A stretch of DNA of 64,000 nucleotides from assembly GCF_002591895.1 (NCBI RefSeq), contig NZ_NISX01000010.1, forward strand, positions 1 to 64,000. Reading direction: 5' to 3'. Position numbers and translations under genes: made by a program. Under the pieces are notes generated by a model, which was given only the letters and a program-made list of their open reading frames with translations, ran no database searches and was not told where the DNA came from. This document shows, piece after piece, positions 1 through 9,176 of the stretch (position 1 is its first letter; each line of letters opens with the position of its first letter). The DNA is from Lacimicrobium alkaliphilum (GTDB lineage: Bacteria > Pseudomonadota > Gammaproteobacteria > Enterobacterales > Alteromonadaceae).

Positions 1-127
1 TCAGCTTCAGCAGAATACGCATTCATCATCGACTCCATTCTTTTGGTGAGGCTTATCGCTGCGTGCGGCGGAGAACGCGAACGATTTTGCGAAGCCAGTA
101 CTTTTTGCTGATGATAATCTTTGAGTG

Positions 128-664
128 TTAGGCAATATTGTTACCAGACTGCTGTGGGATAAGTTGACCGCGCAACAGTAGGTCTTGCATCCGATTATTC
201 AGTTCAAGCATTGACCTTGCAAATTCTTGCACTGCGCCTAGCTTAAGAACCGGTTGTCCAGGTTGGTGTGTCAAGATGATACCCGCATCGGGATTGTTAA
301 GTGGGTCGCCTAAGGCTAAATTGATACTTAATGGGTTGTGCAGAATCTTGTTTCTTAAAGGTGCAGCAGCTTTGGCTTCGCAAAGGAATGCATCCCATTC
401 ATCCGCGAGAGCCATCTGTCCCTGCGCCTTAAAATGTGCACAAATCATTGTGCGAGCTTGGTCCATGCGCTTTTGATACGGCAATTTCTTAAACCGAACC
501 TTGTCTTGAGCATCGCATAGCAGGTCGATAAGAGCGTAGCTCAAGCCTTCAAGCTGCGCGAAGTAGCAAGCGATCCAACCATAGGCATCAAACCATAAAT
601 CACTTAAGTCATTACGTGACATCTTTACGTAGGTATCAATGGGAATTTCAGGATGATGTGCCAT
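128..664 (-). CDS. Hypothetical protein with HEPN-like RX4H motif
   Basis: Function unknown. The 178-residue product is mostly alpha-helical in character, without a signal peptide or membrane segment, so it is probably cytoplasmic. Near residue 105 it has the sequence PLRNKILHNP, an Arg-X4-His arrangement like the catalytic motif of HEPN-fold RNases. That is a resemblance only. I chose the ATG at 664 because GGAGAG lies 8 bases upstream; an in-frame TTG at 685 has no ribosome site. The gene stands alone beside a repeat-filled gap of about 450 bases, which suits an accessory gene. No toxin or antitoxin partner is visible, although the left edge of the window cuts off the downstream side. Confidence 0.6.
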   Translation of the reverse strand: MAHHPEIPIDTYVKMSRNDLSDLWFDAYGWIACYFAQLEGLSYALIDLLCDAQDKVRFKKLPYQKRMDQARTMICAHFKAQGQMALADEWDAFLCEAKAAAPLRNKILHNPLSINLALGDPLNNPDAGIILTHQPGQPVLKLGAVQEFARSMLELNNRMQDLLLRGQLIPQQSGNNIA

Positions 665-1118
665 GCACTTTGCTCTCCCTAACAATTTTATAGCGGGAAG
701 GGTCCCTTGTTTGAATGCGGAATACTTCCTGTTTTGTGTTTTTTTGCATGTTTATCCCTGTTGTACCACCTTCTATAGGCGGGCTCTGGCACTGGATTCC
801 CGCCAAACACACGCAGGAATACTGGCTGTCATGCCCGAGTGCTGCTATCGGGCATCCAGTGTCCTGCTGTTCTATTTCTCACCACAGAGACCAGAGGTCA
901 CGGAGTGTTATCCCTTGATAGCCTATATACCTCTGTGTTCTCTGTGGCTCTGTGGTTAATCAGGTTTTTCTCTTTCAACCACGAACAATACATCTGTACT
1001 CTTTTAATACTTTCGTGCCTTTCGTGTTTTTCGTGGTTAATGCTTTTGTCTCTTTTCACCATAAGGTCTCTGGATTCCCGCCAACAGCGCGCGGGAATGA
1101 CCGACTGCCATGTGCAGC
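665..1118. repeat. Gap holding palindromic intergenic repeats
   Basis: No convincing gene. The stretch contains three repeat types. 881-957 begins ACCACAGAG and ends CTCTGTGGT, an imperfect long hairpin related to copies near 13.5, 24.7 and 25.5 kb. 977-1038 has arms AACCACGAA and TTCGTGGTT with the internal phrase TTTCGTGCCTTTCGTG, related to copies at 24.87 and 25.71 kb. Two short copies of a GGATTCCCGC...GCGGGAAT type motif lie near 797-820 and 1073-1098. Short open frames across it are by-products of the repeats. Confidence 0.75.
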
Positions 1119-1910
1119 TTAGAAATCCGGTATTGGCTCAGGCTCATAGCCTTTGGGAATATCGAACATGTCGGCTTTGGGTTGCTGGCTGTCAAAAGTC
1201 AGGCTGATCACCTGTATTCCCGTGTCCTTATGCTCTTTGATTTGCACCGGCACCTTGTTGTTAGCAAACAGGTGCTGATTAAGCATGGCATCGTCTACAT
1301 CACCGCTCATCTGGGCGGTAAAATCGCTCATCTTCTTGAAAAAACCGGCAAGCGTCTGATAGTCGGCAGGCGCTATCGCCGTGTCATCCAGGTCAGCCAC
1401 ACAAGCTTCATTGACCAGTTTCTCACCGCGCTTTAACGCAATCCATTCACAATCAGTACCGTTGATACTGTCTGTTTTGCCGCTCGCTTCGAGGCTGATT
1501 TCCTGCTGTGGTGATTTTTTTGCCATGCCCGGCATCATTTGTTCCATCATCTGCTGCATCTGCACCCGTTGCTCAGGGGGCATATTGGCCATTTGTTCTT
1601 CCATCTGCGTCATGGCTTGTTGTTGCATCTTGCTGATGCCTCCGGCCATCTGTTGCATTTGCTCGTTATTCAGGCGCATGTAGCGACCTTCCTGATGCAT
1701 TAGCGTGATCATTTCACCGGCGTTGCCGTCATAGATAAACTCAGTGCGCCCGTCACCGTCTAATGACGCAGCCTTACCCTCATGCACATAAAGCTGCTGG
1801 GCTTTATCCTGGCCCTGAATCTGCGTGGATATGCGGGTACCGGCCTGAACCGCCGACACCATTAGTACACCGGCAACCACTGGTATGATTTTTTTGACAC
1901 AATTTTTCAT
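1119..1910 (-). CDS. DUF4412-like periplasmic protein, Met/Gln-rich
   Basis: A secreted protein of about 263 residues with a cleavable signal peptide (MKNCVKKIIPVV..., cleavage probably after VQA). The front and back parts look like the DUF4412 family, whose function is unknown. Residues about 95-150 are extremely rich in Met and Gln (roughly 13 Met in 50 residues), a composition that could form a coiled coil or bind soft metals such as copper. Two Cys residues in the second half (DCEW and EACV) may form a disulfide. The ATG at 1910 follows AAGGAG at good spacing; a longer frame to 1940 lacks this. It is followed on the same strand by no gene, and the RDD gene lies just upstream. Confidence 0.8.
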   Translation of the reverse strand: MKNCVKKIIPVVAGVLMVSAVQAGTRISTQIQGQDKAQQLYVHEGKAASLDGDGRTEFIYDGNAGEMITLMHQEGRYMRLNNEQMQQMAGGISKMQQQAMTQMEEQMANMPPEQRVQMQQMMEQMMPGMAKKSPQQEISLEASGKTDSINGTDCEWIALKRGEKLVNEACVADLDDTAIAPADYQTLAGFFKKMSDFTAQMSGDVDDAMLNQHLFANNKVPVQIKEHKDTGIQVISLTFDSQQPKADMFDIPKGYEPEPIPDF

Positions 1911-1983
1911 CTCTACTCCTTGATTGATAACAATCCGCATCGATAATTACCCGCTTTGACAGAGCGATTATCTATACAGATTG

Positions 1984-3156
1984 CTATGAGTTATTGATCT
2001 GCTCATTATCATCATTGCTGGCCTGCGCCGCGTTTTCAATACTTACCCGTGGTTTTCTCAGATCCAGCACCAGAGTTTCCGAGATCTTGTCCTGAATCGC
2101 CTGGCGATTGATGTCCCAGAAAACCTGCACAAAACCCAGCAGTCCTGTCGCCAGACCTGCACCATAACCACCATAACGACCAAAGCTTTCCCACAGATTC
2201 GGCGCCCGGCCGTCCAGTCTTACCACGCTTAAACCCAACAGTTTTTTGCCCGGCGTCTGCCCTTTCCACCAGGCGGTAAATACGGTGAAGTACAAGGCAG
2301 CCCAGCCAAACCCCAGCCCCAGATCCGACAAAATCCCTTTAAACCAGGCTATGATACCGGGCTTGTCTGATTCATCTGCACCTAAAGGCGCAATAATTTC
2401 AGTGGTGTCATCGGGGGCTTGCTCCGGACCCAGTTCCTCGGATTGACGCCGTTCCTCTTCCTGAGTGACTTGAATCTCCGCGTAACGGTTATCTGTCTGC
2501 TGTTTGAATTCACTCAGCTGCGCCGTACTGAGGGCACCTTCAGCCTCCTGATACATAGCATTAATAATCTCGCGCTGCTTATTTTGCGGCAGCGTAAAAC
2601 GCGCCAGATCATCGAGGAGTTTATTGCTAATAGTTTGCCAGCACTCCATGGCCGGGGCACAGTCACCTGAGCGGATGTTTTCTGTGGTCATACCCATCTG
2701 TACCATATTGGCGGTAAAACGCCCCACATCACCTATTTGTTGTGCCTTTTGCGCCATTTCGGTGACGCTGCTCTCTCCGGTTGTGGCTTCGCGATACGCC
2801 TCCAGCGCACCGAAAATCACCACAAAGAGTAACAGCCCTGCCACCCCGGCCAGCAGTTTTCGCACCACAGGATAGCGCCCTTTACTTCGTAACCGGCTAC
2901 TTGAGCGCACCAGCACTGCTGAGGCTGCGGCCGCCATAAACAAGGTGTTTATATGCGTGAGCAGCGCCACCAACAGCAGATCAACAAGAATAGCCACCCC
3001 ACGCTTCCAGGGCTTTGCCAATGCGATGCCATAAAGCTGTGACGGCACCTCAAACGCATAAGGCGTGATGTAGTCGCGGCTTTCTGCTATCACGGTGGAT
3101 GATGTTTGCACTGGTGACTCTCTCTGCGCCGTGGAAGGTGTGGTTAAAGTTGTCAT
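1984..3156 (-). CDS. RDD family membrane protein with large insert
   Basis: An integral inner-membrane protein of 390 residues. The N-terminal KPWKRGVAILVDLLL stretch (residues about 48-65, with the Arg-Asp pair separated) and the C-terminal part (residues about 285-375, ending QDKISETLVLDLRKP) together form an RDD domain, a family of poorly known membrane proteins sometimes linked to transport. Between the N-terminal helices and the last membrane part sits a charged soluble insert of about 150 residues (roughly 120-265), which makes the protein more than twice the usual RDD length. It neighbours a MoxR/VWA pair on the same strand, starting 50 bases past the VWA end, but no shared function is proven. 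Confidence 0.8.
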   Translation of the reverse strand: MTTLTTPSTAQRESPVQTSSTVIAESRDYITPYAFEVPSQLYGIALAKPWKRGVAILVDLLLVALLTHINTLFMAAAASAVLVRSSSRLRSKGRYPVVRKLLAGVAGLLLFVVIFGALEAYREATTGESSVTEMAQKAQQIGDVGRFTANMVQMGMTTENIRSGDCAPAMECWQTISNKLLDDLARFTLPQNKQREIINAMYQEAEGALSTAQLSEFKQQTDNRYAEIQVTQEEERRQSEELGPEQAPDDTTEIIAPLGADESDKPGIIAWFKGILSDLGLGFGWAALYFTVFTAWWKGQTPGKKLLGLSVVRLDGRAPNLWESFGRYGGYGAGLATGLLGFVQVFWDINRQAIQDKISETLVLDLRKPRVSIENAAQASNDDNEQINNS

Positions 3157-3205
3157 ACCGAATGTCAGGATCCGTTTTGTTATGCCAAAAAGCTTACATG
3201 GCCGG

Positions 3206-4378
3206 TCAGTTCAGGGTTTTAATTGCCTCACTGATACCCTCCAGCGTCATCGGGTAAAACCGGTCTTCCATCAGCTCACGAATAATACGTAGTGACTGAT
3301 AATAGTCCCAGTATTGCGTATTTTGCGGGCAAAGCCACACTGCCTGCTTAAAGTGGTTCAACAGGTGCTGCATCCACACTGCACCGGGCTCTTCATTCCA
3401 GTGTTCAACACTGCCTCCCGGATAGGTAATTTCATAAGGCCCCATGGTGGCATCACCAACAAAAATCAGTTTATAGTCACTGCCATATTTGTGGATCACG
3501 TCCCATACCGGCATCGCTTCGTCATGCCGGCGTATATTGTCCTGCCACACACCTTCATACACGCAGTTGTGGAAATAAAAATACTCCAGATGCTTAAACT
3601 CGCTACGGGCAGCTGAAAACAGTTCCTCACAGGCCTGCACATGCATATCCATGGAGCCGCCCACATCAAAAAACAGTAACAATTTCACGGCATTGTGACG
3701 CTCTGGCACCATGTGTAAATCCAGCAGGCCAGCGTTATTTGCGGTACCCCGGATCGTCGCCGGCATATCCAGTTCATCACTGGCACCGGTGCGGGCAAAC
3801 TGGCGCAGTTTACGAAGAGCAACCTTCAGGTTGCGGGTACCCAGCTCCACATCACTGGCCAGGTTTTTAAACTCTCTTTTATCCCACACTTTAACCGCTG
3901 AAAACTGATTGTTACCCTCCTGGCCAATACGCACCCCCTCAGGGTTATAACCATAAGCACCAAAAGGTGAGGTGCCGCCGGTGCCGATCCATTTACTACC
4001 GCCCTGATGACGTTTCTGCTGTTCCTGCATGCGCTCTTTTAAGGTCTGCATCAGTTTTTCCAGCCCACCCATGGCCTCGATGCGCTGCTTTTCTTCATCG
4101 GTGAAATAACGATCCAGCTCCTTACGCAGCCACTCTTCGGGGATCTCTTTACCGAACAGATCGAGGCTTTGTACCCCGTTAAAATAATCGGCAAAGGCGC
4201 GGTCAAACTTATCGTAATGACTTTCATCCTTGACCAGCACAGTGCGCGAGAGCATATAAAAAGCGTCCATATCCGCGAACACCAGTTGCTTTTCCAGCGC
4301 GCTTAACAAATCCAGCAGTTCACGCAGACTCACCGGCAGCTGGTATTGACGAAGACGAAAGAAAAACTCAACCAGCAT
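3206..4378 (-). CDS. VWA (CoxE-like) domain protein
   Basis: A 390-residue cytoplasmic protein of the VWA/CoxE type. The metal-ion-dependent adhesion site motif DVGGSMD is at residues 238-244, a variant of DxSxS in which the first Ser is Gly. Proteins of this type act with MoxR AAA+ ATPases in assembling or activating metalloenzymes or other complexes; the target here is unknown. The start codon overlaps the stop of the upstream MoxR gene by one base (TGATG), so the two are translationally coupled. The N-terminal third (residues 1-120) is a helical region with many charged residues, as is typical for the family. Confidence 0.88.
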   Translation of the reverse strand: MLVEFFFRLRQYQLPVSLRELLDLLSALEKQLVFADMDAFYMLSRTVLVKDESHYDKFDRAFADYFNGVQSLDLFGKEIPEEWLRKELDRYFTDEEKQRIEAMGGLEKLMQTLKERMQEQQKRHQGGSKWIGTGGTSPFGAYGYNPEGVRIGQEGNNQFSAVKVWDKREFKNLASDVELGTRNLKVALRKLRQFARTGASDELDMPATIRGTANNAGLLDLHMVPERHNAVKLLLFFDVGGSMDMHVQACEELFSAARSEFKHLEYFYFHNCVYEGVWQDNIRRHDEAMPVWDVIHKYGSDYKLIFVGDATMGPYEITYPGGSVEHWNEEPGAVWMQHLLNHFKQAVWLCPQNTQYWDYYQSLRIIRELMEDRFYPMTLEGISEAIKTLN

Positions 4379-5214
4379 CAGCGGCGCGCCATAAAAGCCA
4401 GTTTCTCGAACAGGTGTATGTCCTGTTCGTTTTTCAGCAGAGCTCCGTACAGAGGCGGTATCGCCTGTTTGCTGTCTTTGTTTTGCAGTGTTTCAGGGCT
4501 GATATCCTCTGCCACCAGCAATTTAAGCCAGTCTATCAGCTCCGAGGTGGACGGTTTTTTCTTCAGGCCCGGAAGCTCACGCAGGTTAAAAAAGGACTCC
4601 AGCGCCTGATTCAGCAGGTTCTTTTTAAGGTCGGGAAAATGCACATCAACGATACGGGCCATCTCGTCTTTATCCGGAAAGCGGATGTAATGGAAAAAGC
4701 AGCGTCGCAAAAACGCATCGGGCAATTCTTTTTCATTATTCGAGGTAATAATCACAATAGGACGCTGCGCCGCCTTAATGGTCTGACGGGTCTCGTAAAC
4801 ATAAAATTCCATCCGATCCAGCTCCTGGAGCAGGTCATTAGGAAACTCGATATCCGCCTTATCGATTTCATCAATCAACAGCACCGGGCGCTTCTGTGCC
4901 TCAAAGGCATGCCAGAGTTTACCCTTAATAATGTAGTTACTGATATCCTGCACTTTAGGGTCGCCCAGTTGTGAATCTCGCAGCCTGGATACAGCATCGT
5001 ATTCATACAGCCCCTGCTGGGCTTTAGTAGTGGATTTAATATGCCATGGGATCAATTCAGCCCCGAGACTGCCGGCCACCTCCTCTGCTAACATGGTCTT
5101 ACCGGTACCCGGTTCGCCTTTTATCAGCAGTGGCCGTTCAAGGGTCACAGCGGCGTTCACCGCTAACTGTAATTCTTCGGAGGCAATATATTTGTCAGTT
5201 CCGGTAAAGCTCAT
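4378..5214 (-). CDS. MoxR-family AAA+ ATPase
   Basis: A 278-residue AAA+ ATPase. Walker A is GEPGTGKT at residues 33-40, Walker B is LLIDEIDKAD near residues 112-121, and sensor 1 is the IITSN segment near 155. The DAFLRRCFFHYIRFP sequence is the typical MoxR arginine-finger/sensor region. It presumably remodels or loads cofactor into a client with the VWA protein encoded directly after it (one-base overlap). No client enzyme is encoded nearby, so the substrate cannot be told. It is transcribed divergently from cysK. Confidence 0.92.
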   Translation of the reverse strand: MSFTGTDKYIASEELQLAVNAAVTLERPLLIKGEPGTGKTMLAEEVAGSLGAELIPWHIKSTTKAQQGLYEYDAVSRLRDSQLGDPKVQDISNYIIKGKLWHAFEAQKRPVLLIDEIDKADIEFPNDLLQELDRMEFYVYETRQTIKAAQRPIVIITSNNEKELPDAFLRRCFFHYIRFPDKDEMARIVDVHFPDLKKNLLNQALESFFNLRELPGLKKKPSTSELIDWLKLLVAEDISPETLQNKDSKQAIPPLYGALLKNEQDIHLFEKLAFMARR

Positions 5215-5379
5215 AAGCCCTCTGTACTCGTTAGTTTGTTGTGATGAATCAAAATATCATATAGCAAAAAAGCAGTTTGATTTTAGTGGCATAGGCCTAA
5301 TCTATACTAGTGAAATTAAAATCTGTTTTAATCAGTTGTCTGGCCCGATGATGCCGACACCAACATGCAAGGAACAACC

Positions 5380-6345
5380 ATGCAAGTATTTAAAGATAAT
5401 TCAGAGTCCATCGGCCATACACCGCTGGTCAAACTAAATCGTGTCACTGGTGGTAATGTTTACGCCAAAATGGAATCCCGCAATCCCAGCTTCAGTGTCA
5501 AGTGCCGTATTGGCGCCAATATGGTCTGGGATGCCGAGAAACGTGGCGTACTGACTGAAGGCAAAGAACTGGTTGAACCCACCAGCGGTAACACGGGTAT
5601 TGCACTGGCCTTTGTGGCGGCGTCCCGCGGGTACAAACTGACCCTGACCATGCCCAGCACCATGAGCCTGGAAAGGCGCAAACTGCTTAAAGCGCTGGGC
5701 GCCAATGTGGTTCTTACTGAAGGCCCTAAAGGCATGAAAGGGGCGATCGCCAAGGCTCAGGAAATTGTCGACTCGGATCCGAACAAATTCATTATGCTGC
5801 AACAGTTTGACAACCCGGCTAACCCAGAGATCCATGAAAAGACTACCGGGCCGGAAATCTGGCAGGATCTGGATGGCAATGTTGACATTTTCATCGCCGG
5901 TGTAGGTACAGGCGGAACCATAACCGGTGTCAGCCGTTATCTGAAGAAAACCAAAGGTAAACAGGTACTGAGTGTCGCCGTTGAACCAACTGACTCACCT
6001 GTGATCACTCAGGCCAAAGCGGGCCAGGATCTGACACCAGGCCCGCATAAAATTCAGGGTATTGGCGCAGGCTTTATTCCCGGTAACCTGGATCTGGATA
6101 TGGTGGATGCTGTGGAACAGGTCAGCAATGATGATGCTATGGAAATGGCACATCGGCTGATGCGCGAAGAAGGTATCCTGGCGGGAATTTCTTCCGGTGC
6201 CGCAGTAATCGCGGCGAAACGTCTGGCGGAAAAGCCTGAAAATGCCAACAAAAACATTGTTGTCATCCTGCCCAGCTCCGCAGAGCGTTACTTGTCCAGC
6301 CCTTTGTTTGCCGGTGCCTTCAGCGAAGAAGATCTGGCACAGTAA
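5380..6345 (+). CDS. cysK: Cysteine synthase A (O-acetylserine sulfhydrylase)
   Basis: A PLP enzyme that makes cysteine from O-acetylserine and sulfide in the cytoplasm. The product is 321 residues, normal for CysK. The PLP Lys is K41 in [10 protein letters not shown]. The substrate loop PTSGNTG, the phosphate-binding GVGTGGT loop and the CysK-type C-terminal SPLFAG segment are all present. The ATG at 5380 has AAGGA 6 bases upstream, which is better than the in-frame ATG at 5365. The gene is followed by a strong terminator and appears monocistronic. A -10-like TATACT (5303-5308) lies upstream, but no well-spaced -35 is clear. Confidence 0.95.
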   Translation: MQVFKDNSESIGHTPLVKLNRVTGGNVYAKMESRNPSFSVKCRIGANMVWDAEKRGVLTEGKELVEPTSGNTGIALAFVAASRGYKLTLTMPSTMSLERRKLLKALGANVVLTEGPKGMKGAIAKAQEIVDSDPNKFIMLQQFDNPANPEIHEKTTGPEIWQDLDGNVDIFIAGVGTGGTITGVSRYLKKTKGKQVLSVAVEPTDSPVITQAKAGQDLTPGPHKIQGIGAGFIPGNLDLDMVDAVEQVSNDDAMEMAHRLMREEGILAGISSGAAVIAAKRLAEKPENANKNIVVILPSSAERYLSSPLFAGAFSEEDLAQ

Positions 6346-6370
6346 AATCTGCAATACTAATGTGCATAAA

Positions 6371-6405
6371 AGCCGCCATGACAATGCTGTCATGGCGGCT
6401 TTTTA
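6371..6405 (+). terminator. Rho-independent terminator of cysK
   Basis: A perfect 13-bp stem (6371-6383 with 6388-6400), a 4-base loop and a T-run follow the cysK stop by 25 bases. Confidence 0.92.
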
Positions 6406-6487
6406 CTATACAGATCAGAACAGTTAACTTTACTTTTTTAAAGGATCATCGCAGACTTCCAATCAATGACACCAGCGGGGACTGATT

Positions 6488-6946
6488 TTGAAAACCTGGA
6501 TTTTTATTCCTTTTTTACTGATCGTAACGGTATTAACTGCCTGCACTGAAGCCGAAAACACTGAGGGTGTTGGCAAGTATGGCATGATGGAGGAAGGAAC
6601 ACCGGAATACGCAGCCATCAAGTTCTTCGATCATCTGTATCACGATGACAACATAGAACGTGTGAAAACCCTCAGTTCCGAGCGCATGGACAGATTACTG
6701 GATAATTACCGCACCAACCGTAACTTTCAGCGCCATGTTATCAATCTGCCTTATGACAAAGTAGAAATGCAGATCGACAGCGGTAACAGCAATATGCGTT
6801 CAGAATTTTCCGACCAGGCCAGTATCACCATTTTCTTTACCGGTGAGCTACACAATGAAACAGTCCAGGATCTGCGTACTGTTAATCTCACTAAGGTTAA
6901 GGGTGAATGGCTGGTTGATGAAATAGAGGCTGACAAGTTCCTCTAA
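6488..6946 (+). CDS. Small lipoprotein, DUF4878-like fold possible
   Basis: A 152-residue predicted lipoprotein. It has a short charged N-terminus, a hydrophobic core and the lipobox VLTAC, with the lipidated Cys at residue 19. The mature part has about 130 residues, with a helix followed by strand-like segments (KVEMQIDSG..., ASITIFFTG..., VKGEWLVDEIEA). This layout resembles small NTF2-like DUF4878-type lipoproteins. The function is unknown. The start is a TTG preceded by CGGGGA; no ATG would preserve the signal peptide. It is separated from cysK by a terminator, so it needs its own promoter. Confidence 0.72.
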   Translation: MKTWIFIPFLLIVTVLTACTEAENTEGVGKYGMMEEGTPEYAAIKFFDHLYHDDNIERVKTLSSERMDRLLDNYRTNRNFQRHVINLPYDKVEMQIDSGNSNMRSEFSDQASITIFFTGELHNETVQDLRTVNLTKVKGEWLVDEIEADKFL

Positions 6947-7040
6947 GTCAGTAACAACCATAACCTCATAATCGCCATTATGATATTTTTGGTAAAACTG
7001 ATATTGCCCGGTGGCACATTGTTATTGCCACCGACAAACA

Positions 7041-7404
7041 CTAATACCCTCTTATAAAGCAGCTCTTCAGCCTTATCTGCGGCGCCGCACTGATGGCCTG
7101 CGACGGAATAATATGGGAGGCGCCGAAAATAATTGAACTGATTATTGCCGCTAACCACACCGGCCTGCGCGATGCCATCCATTGAAATAAAAAGCCACGG
7201 AAAAACACTTCTTCATAGATAACACCAAAACAGTACCAATGGAGCTATCAGCACCCACTGATCGCGGTCGAGAAAACCCTGCTGGGTTAACGTCAGACTA
7301 AGCAGTAAAACAGCGCTTAACAAAAGCAACACGATACCAGTGCAGCCCATAGCCGCCCTTAACCTATATTGCTTTAGCCGCGTTGCTTGTGTGTGAGTCA
7401 TCAT
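7041..7404 (-). pseudogene. Frameshifted, truncated CPBP intramembrane protease
   Basis: The frame from 7404 encodes an N-terminus and one membrane helix ending ...IAPLVLF and then stops (TGA at about 7213). Moving to the next frame at about 7228 restores GVIYEEVFFRGFLFQW, then about 20 residues later FGASH. These are the EExxxR motif and the first His motif of the CPBP (Abi/CAAX) membrane protease family. The restored frame ends at TAG 7041-7043, before the second His motif and the last helices. The gene therefore has at least one frameshift and lacks its C-terminus, so it should be inactive. It lies downstream of ggt on the same strand. Confidence 0.75.
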
Positions 7405-7429
7405 GTGAGCATGACCAGACTACCGGAAC

Positions 7430-9166
7430 CTACAACCCCAGTGCCACCCCTTCACGTCTTGGATCGGCACCACCAATCAGCTTGCCGTCCTTTAACAATA
7501 CGCCATGAATACCGCTGTTAAGGTCAATAACTTTGACATCATGCCCTAAGGATTCGAACGCCTTAACAGATTCTGACAACCCAGTGCCTTTCTCCAGTGC
7601 TGTATAGTCATTGCGATTAGTGATTTTGGGCAGATTAATGGCCTGCTGAATATCCAGATTCCAGTCAAGCACGCCAATCAGGGTCTGAGTCACATAATTG
7701 ATAATGCGACTACCGCCGGGTGAGCCCACCACCAGATAAAGCGCACCATCCTGATCAAATACCATCGCCGGTGCCATAGAGCTGCGCGGGCGTTTACCCG
7801 GTTCAATGCGGTTGGCCACAGACTTACCCGCTTTGCTGGCCACAAAGGAAAAGTCGGTCATCTGATTATTCAGCAAAAATCCATTTGTCATCAGGCCTGA
7901 GCCAAAAGCCATCTCGATACTGCTGGTCATCGACACGGCATTTCCTTTGCTATCAACAATGGCAATATGTGAAGTGTTAGGGCGCTCGTATGCCTTACCC
8001 GCCGTCAATTGGTTTTCAGCATAAGGGGTTCCGGCCATGGCCTTTCCCATATCCCGCTTGGTTTCAATTAAAGATGAACGCGTTGATAAGTAGGCATTGT
8101 CCAGCAGAGGCTGCATGTCCAGCCCCGTAAAGTCACTGTCTGCCACATAGGCTTCACGATCAGCAAAAGCGAGTCGGGACGCCTGAGTAAACAGATGAAG
8201 GGCCTCGATACTATTAGGCTCATACTGCTCCAGTTTGAAGGGTTCGAGTATACCCAGTGTCTGTATTATCGCTACCCCTCCTGAACTCGGCGGAGCCATA
8301 CCGCACACGGTGTAAAGCTTGTAAGCCCCACACAAGGGTTCGCGCTGCACCGCTTTATAAGAGGCCATATCTTCCAGGTTCAGGCGACCAGGATTGATCC
8401 CGGCGTGCTGCACAGTGTTGACAATCTGCTGCGCCAGCGGGCCCTGATAAAATGCCTTGGCGCCGGAAGCGGCTATCCGGCTAAGGCTGTCCGCCAGTTC
8501 GGGATTTTTTAACAACGTGCCGGCGGCAACCGGCTTATTTTGTGGATAGAAATACTCTCTGGTGGTTTTAAAGCGTTTTACGCCCGGATGAATATCCATT
8601 TCCACCAGTTTTGCCAGACGCGGAGAGACTTTAAATCCGCTGCGGGCCAGTTCGATGCTGTCCTCGAACAAGGTTTTCCAGGGCAAAGTGCCAAATTTTT
8701 GATGGGCCATATCCAGTGCGCTGACAGCACCGGGTACCCCCACGGCCTGACCACCAACGATGGCTTCTCGCCAGGGCTTTGGCTTACCATCCTCGATAAA
8801 CATTTGTGGGTCAACATTCTGCGGGGCTTTTTCCCTGCCATCAAAGGTATACAAACGGTTATTTTCGTTGTCCCAGTAAAGGATAAAGGTGCCGCCGCCA
8901 ATTCCCGAAGACTGCGGCTCAACCAATGTCAACATGGCCTGAACGGCTACGGCAGCATCTATGGCACTGCCCCCTTGCTGAAGAATCTTTTTACCCGCCT
9001 GTGACGCATGAGGATTGGCCGCACTGACCATAAAGCTATCCGCTTCAACAGCCTGTTTTTGTTGATACCCGGTAGCCGCCTCAGGCTCTCTGTCTTCTCT
9101 TTTTTCAGGTTTGGCAAAACCATTAACGGCGACAACACTCAGTAAGATTAATACCCGTAACTGCAT
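7430..9166 (-). CDS. ggt: Gamma-glutamyltransferase
   Basis: A periplasmic enzyme of glutathione breakdown that transfers or hydrolyses the gamma-glutamyl group. The 578-residue precursor has a signal peptide (residues 1-18, ending NGFA) and is cleaved autocatalytically into two subunits. The catalytic Thr is T398 in NTSHIAIVD, at the expected place. The oxyanion/substrate loop GSPGGSRI and the NNQM segment are also intact. The enoyl-CoA hydratase gene ends 10 bases upstream, so the two are probably co-transcribed, though the pathways are unrelated. Length and motifs match the family. Confidence 0.95.
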   Translation of the reverse strand: MQLRVLILLSVVAVNGFAKPEKREDREPEAATGYQQKQAVEADSFMVSAANPHASQAGKKILQQGGSAIDAAVAVQAMLTLVEPQSSGIGGGTFILYWDNENNRLYTFDGREKAPQNVDPQMFIEDGKPKPWREAIVGGQAVGVPGAVSALDMAHQKFGTLPWKTLFEDSIELARSGFKVSPRLAKLVEMDIHPGVKRFKTTREYFYPQNKPVAAGTLLKNPELADSLSRIAASGAKAFYQGPLAQQIVNTVQHAGINPGRLNLEDMASYKAVQREPLCGAYKLYTVCGMAPPSSGGVAIIQTLGILEPFKLEQYEPNSIEALHLFTQASRLAFADREAYVADSDFTGLDMQPLLDNAYLSTRSSLIETKRDMGKAMAGTPYAENQLTAGKAYERPNTSHIAIVDSKGNAVSMTSSIEMAFGSGLMTNGFLLNNQMTDFSFVASKAGKSVANRIEPGKRPRSSMAPAMVFDQDGALYLVVGSPGGSRIINYVTQTLIGVLDWNLDIQQAINLPKITNRNDYTALEKGTGLSESVKAFESLGHDVKVIDLNSGIHGVLLKDGKLIGGADPRREGVALGL

Positions 9167-9176
9167 TCTATACTCC

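Noticed and set aside
1-40. Possible start of a minus-strand gene (GGAG then ATG at 29-27 or 26-24) running off the left edge
   Set aside because: Only about eight codons are visible, too few to support a gene.
663-1436. Several plus-strand open frames of about 100 codons
   Set aside because: They arise from palindromic repeats or oppose the DUF4412-like gene.
6943-7182. 79-codon minus-strand open frame as a separate gene
   Set aside because: It is another frame across the decayed CPBP gene; the EExxxR frame explains the region better.
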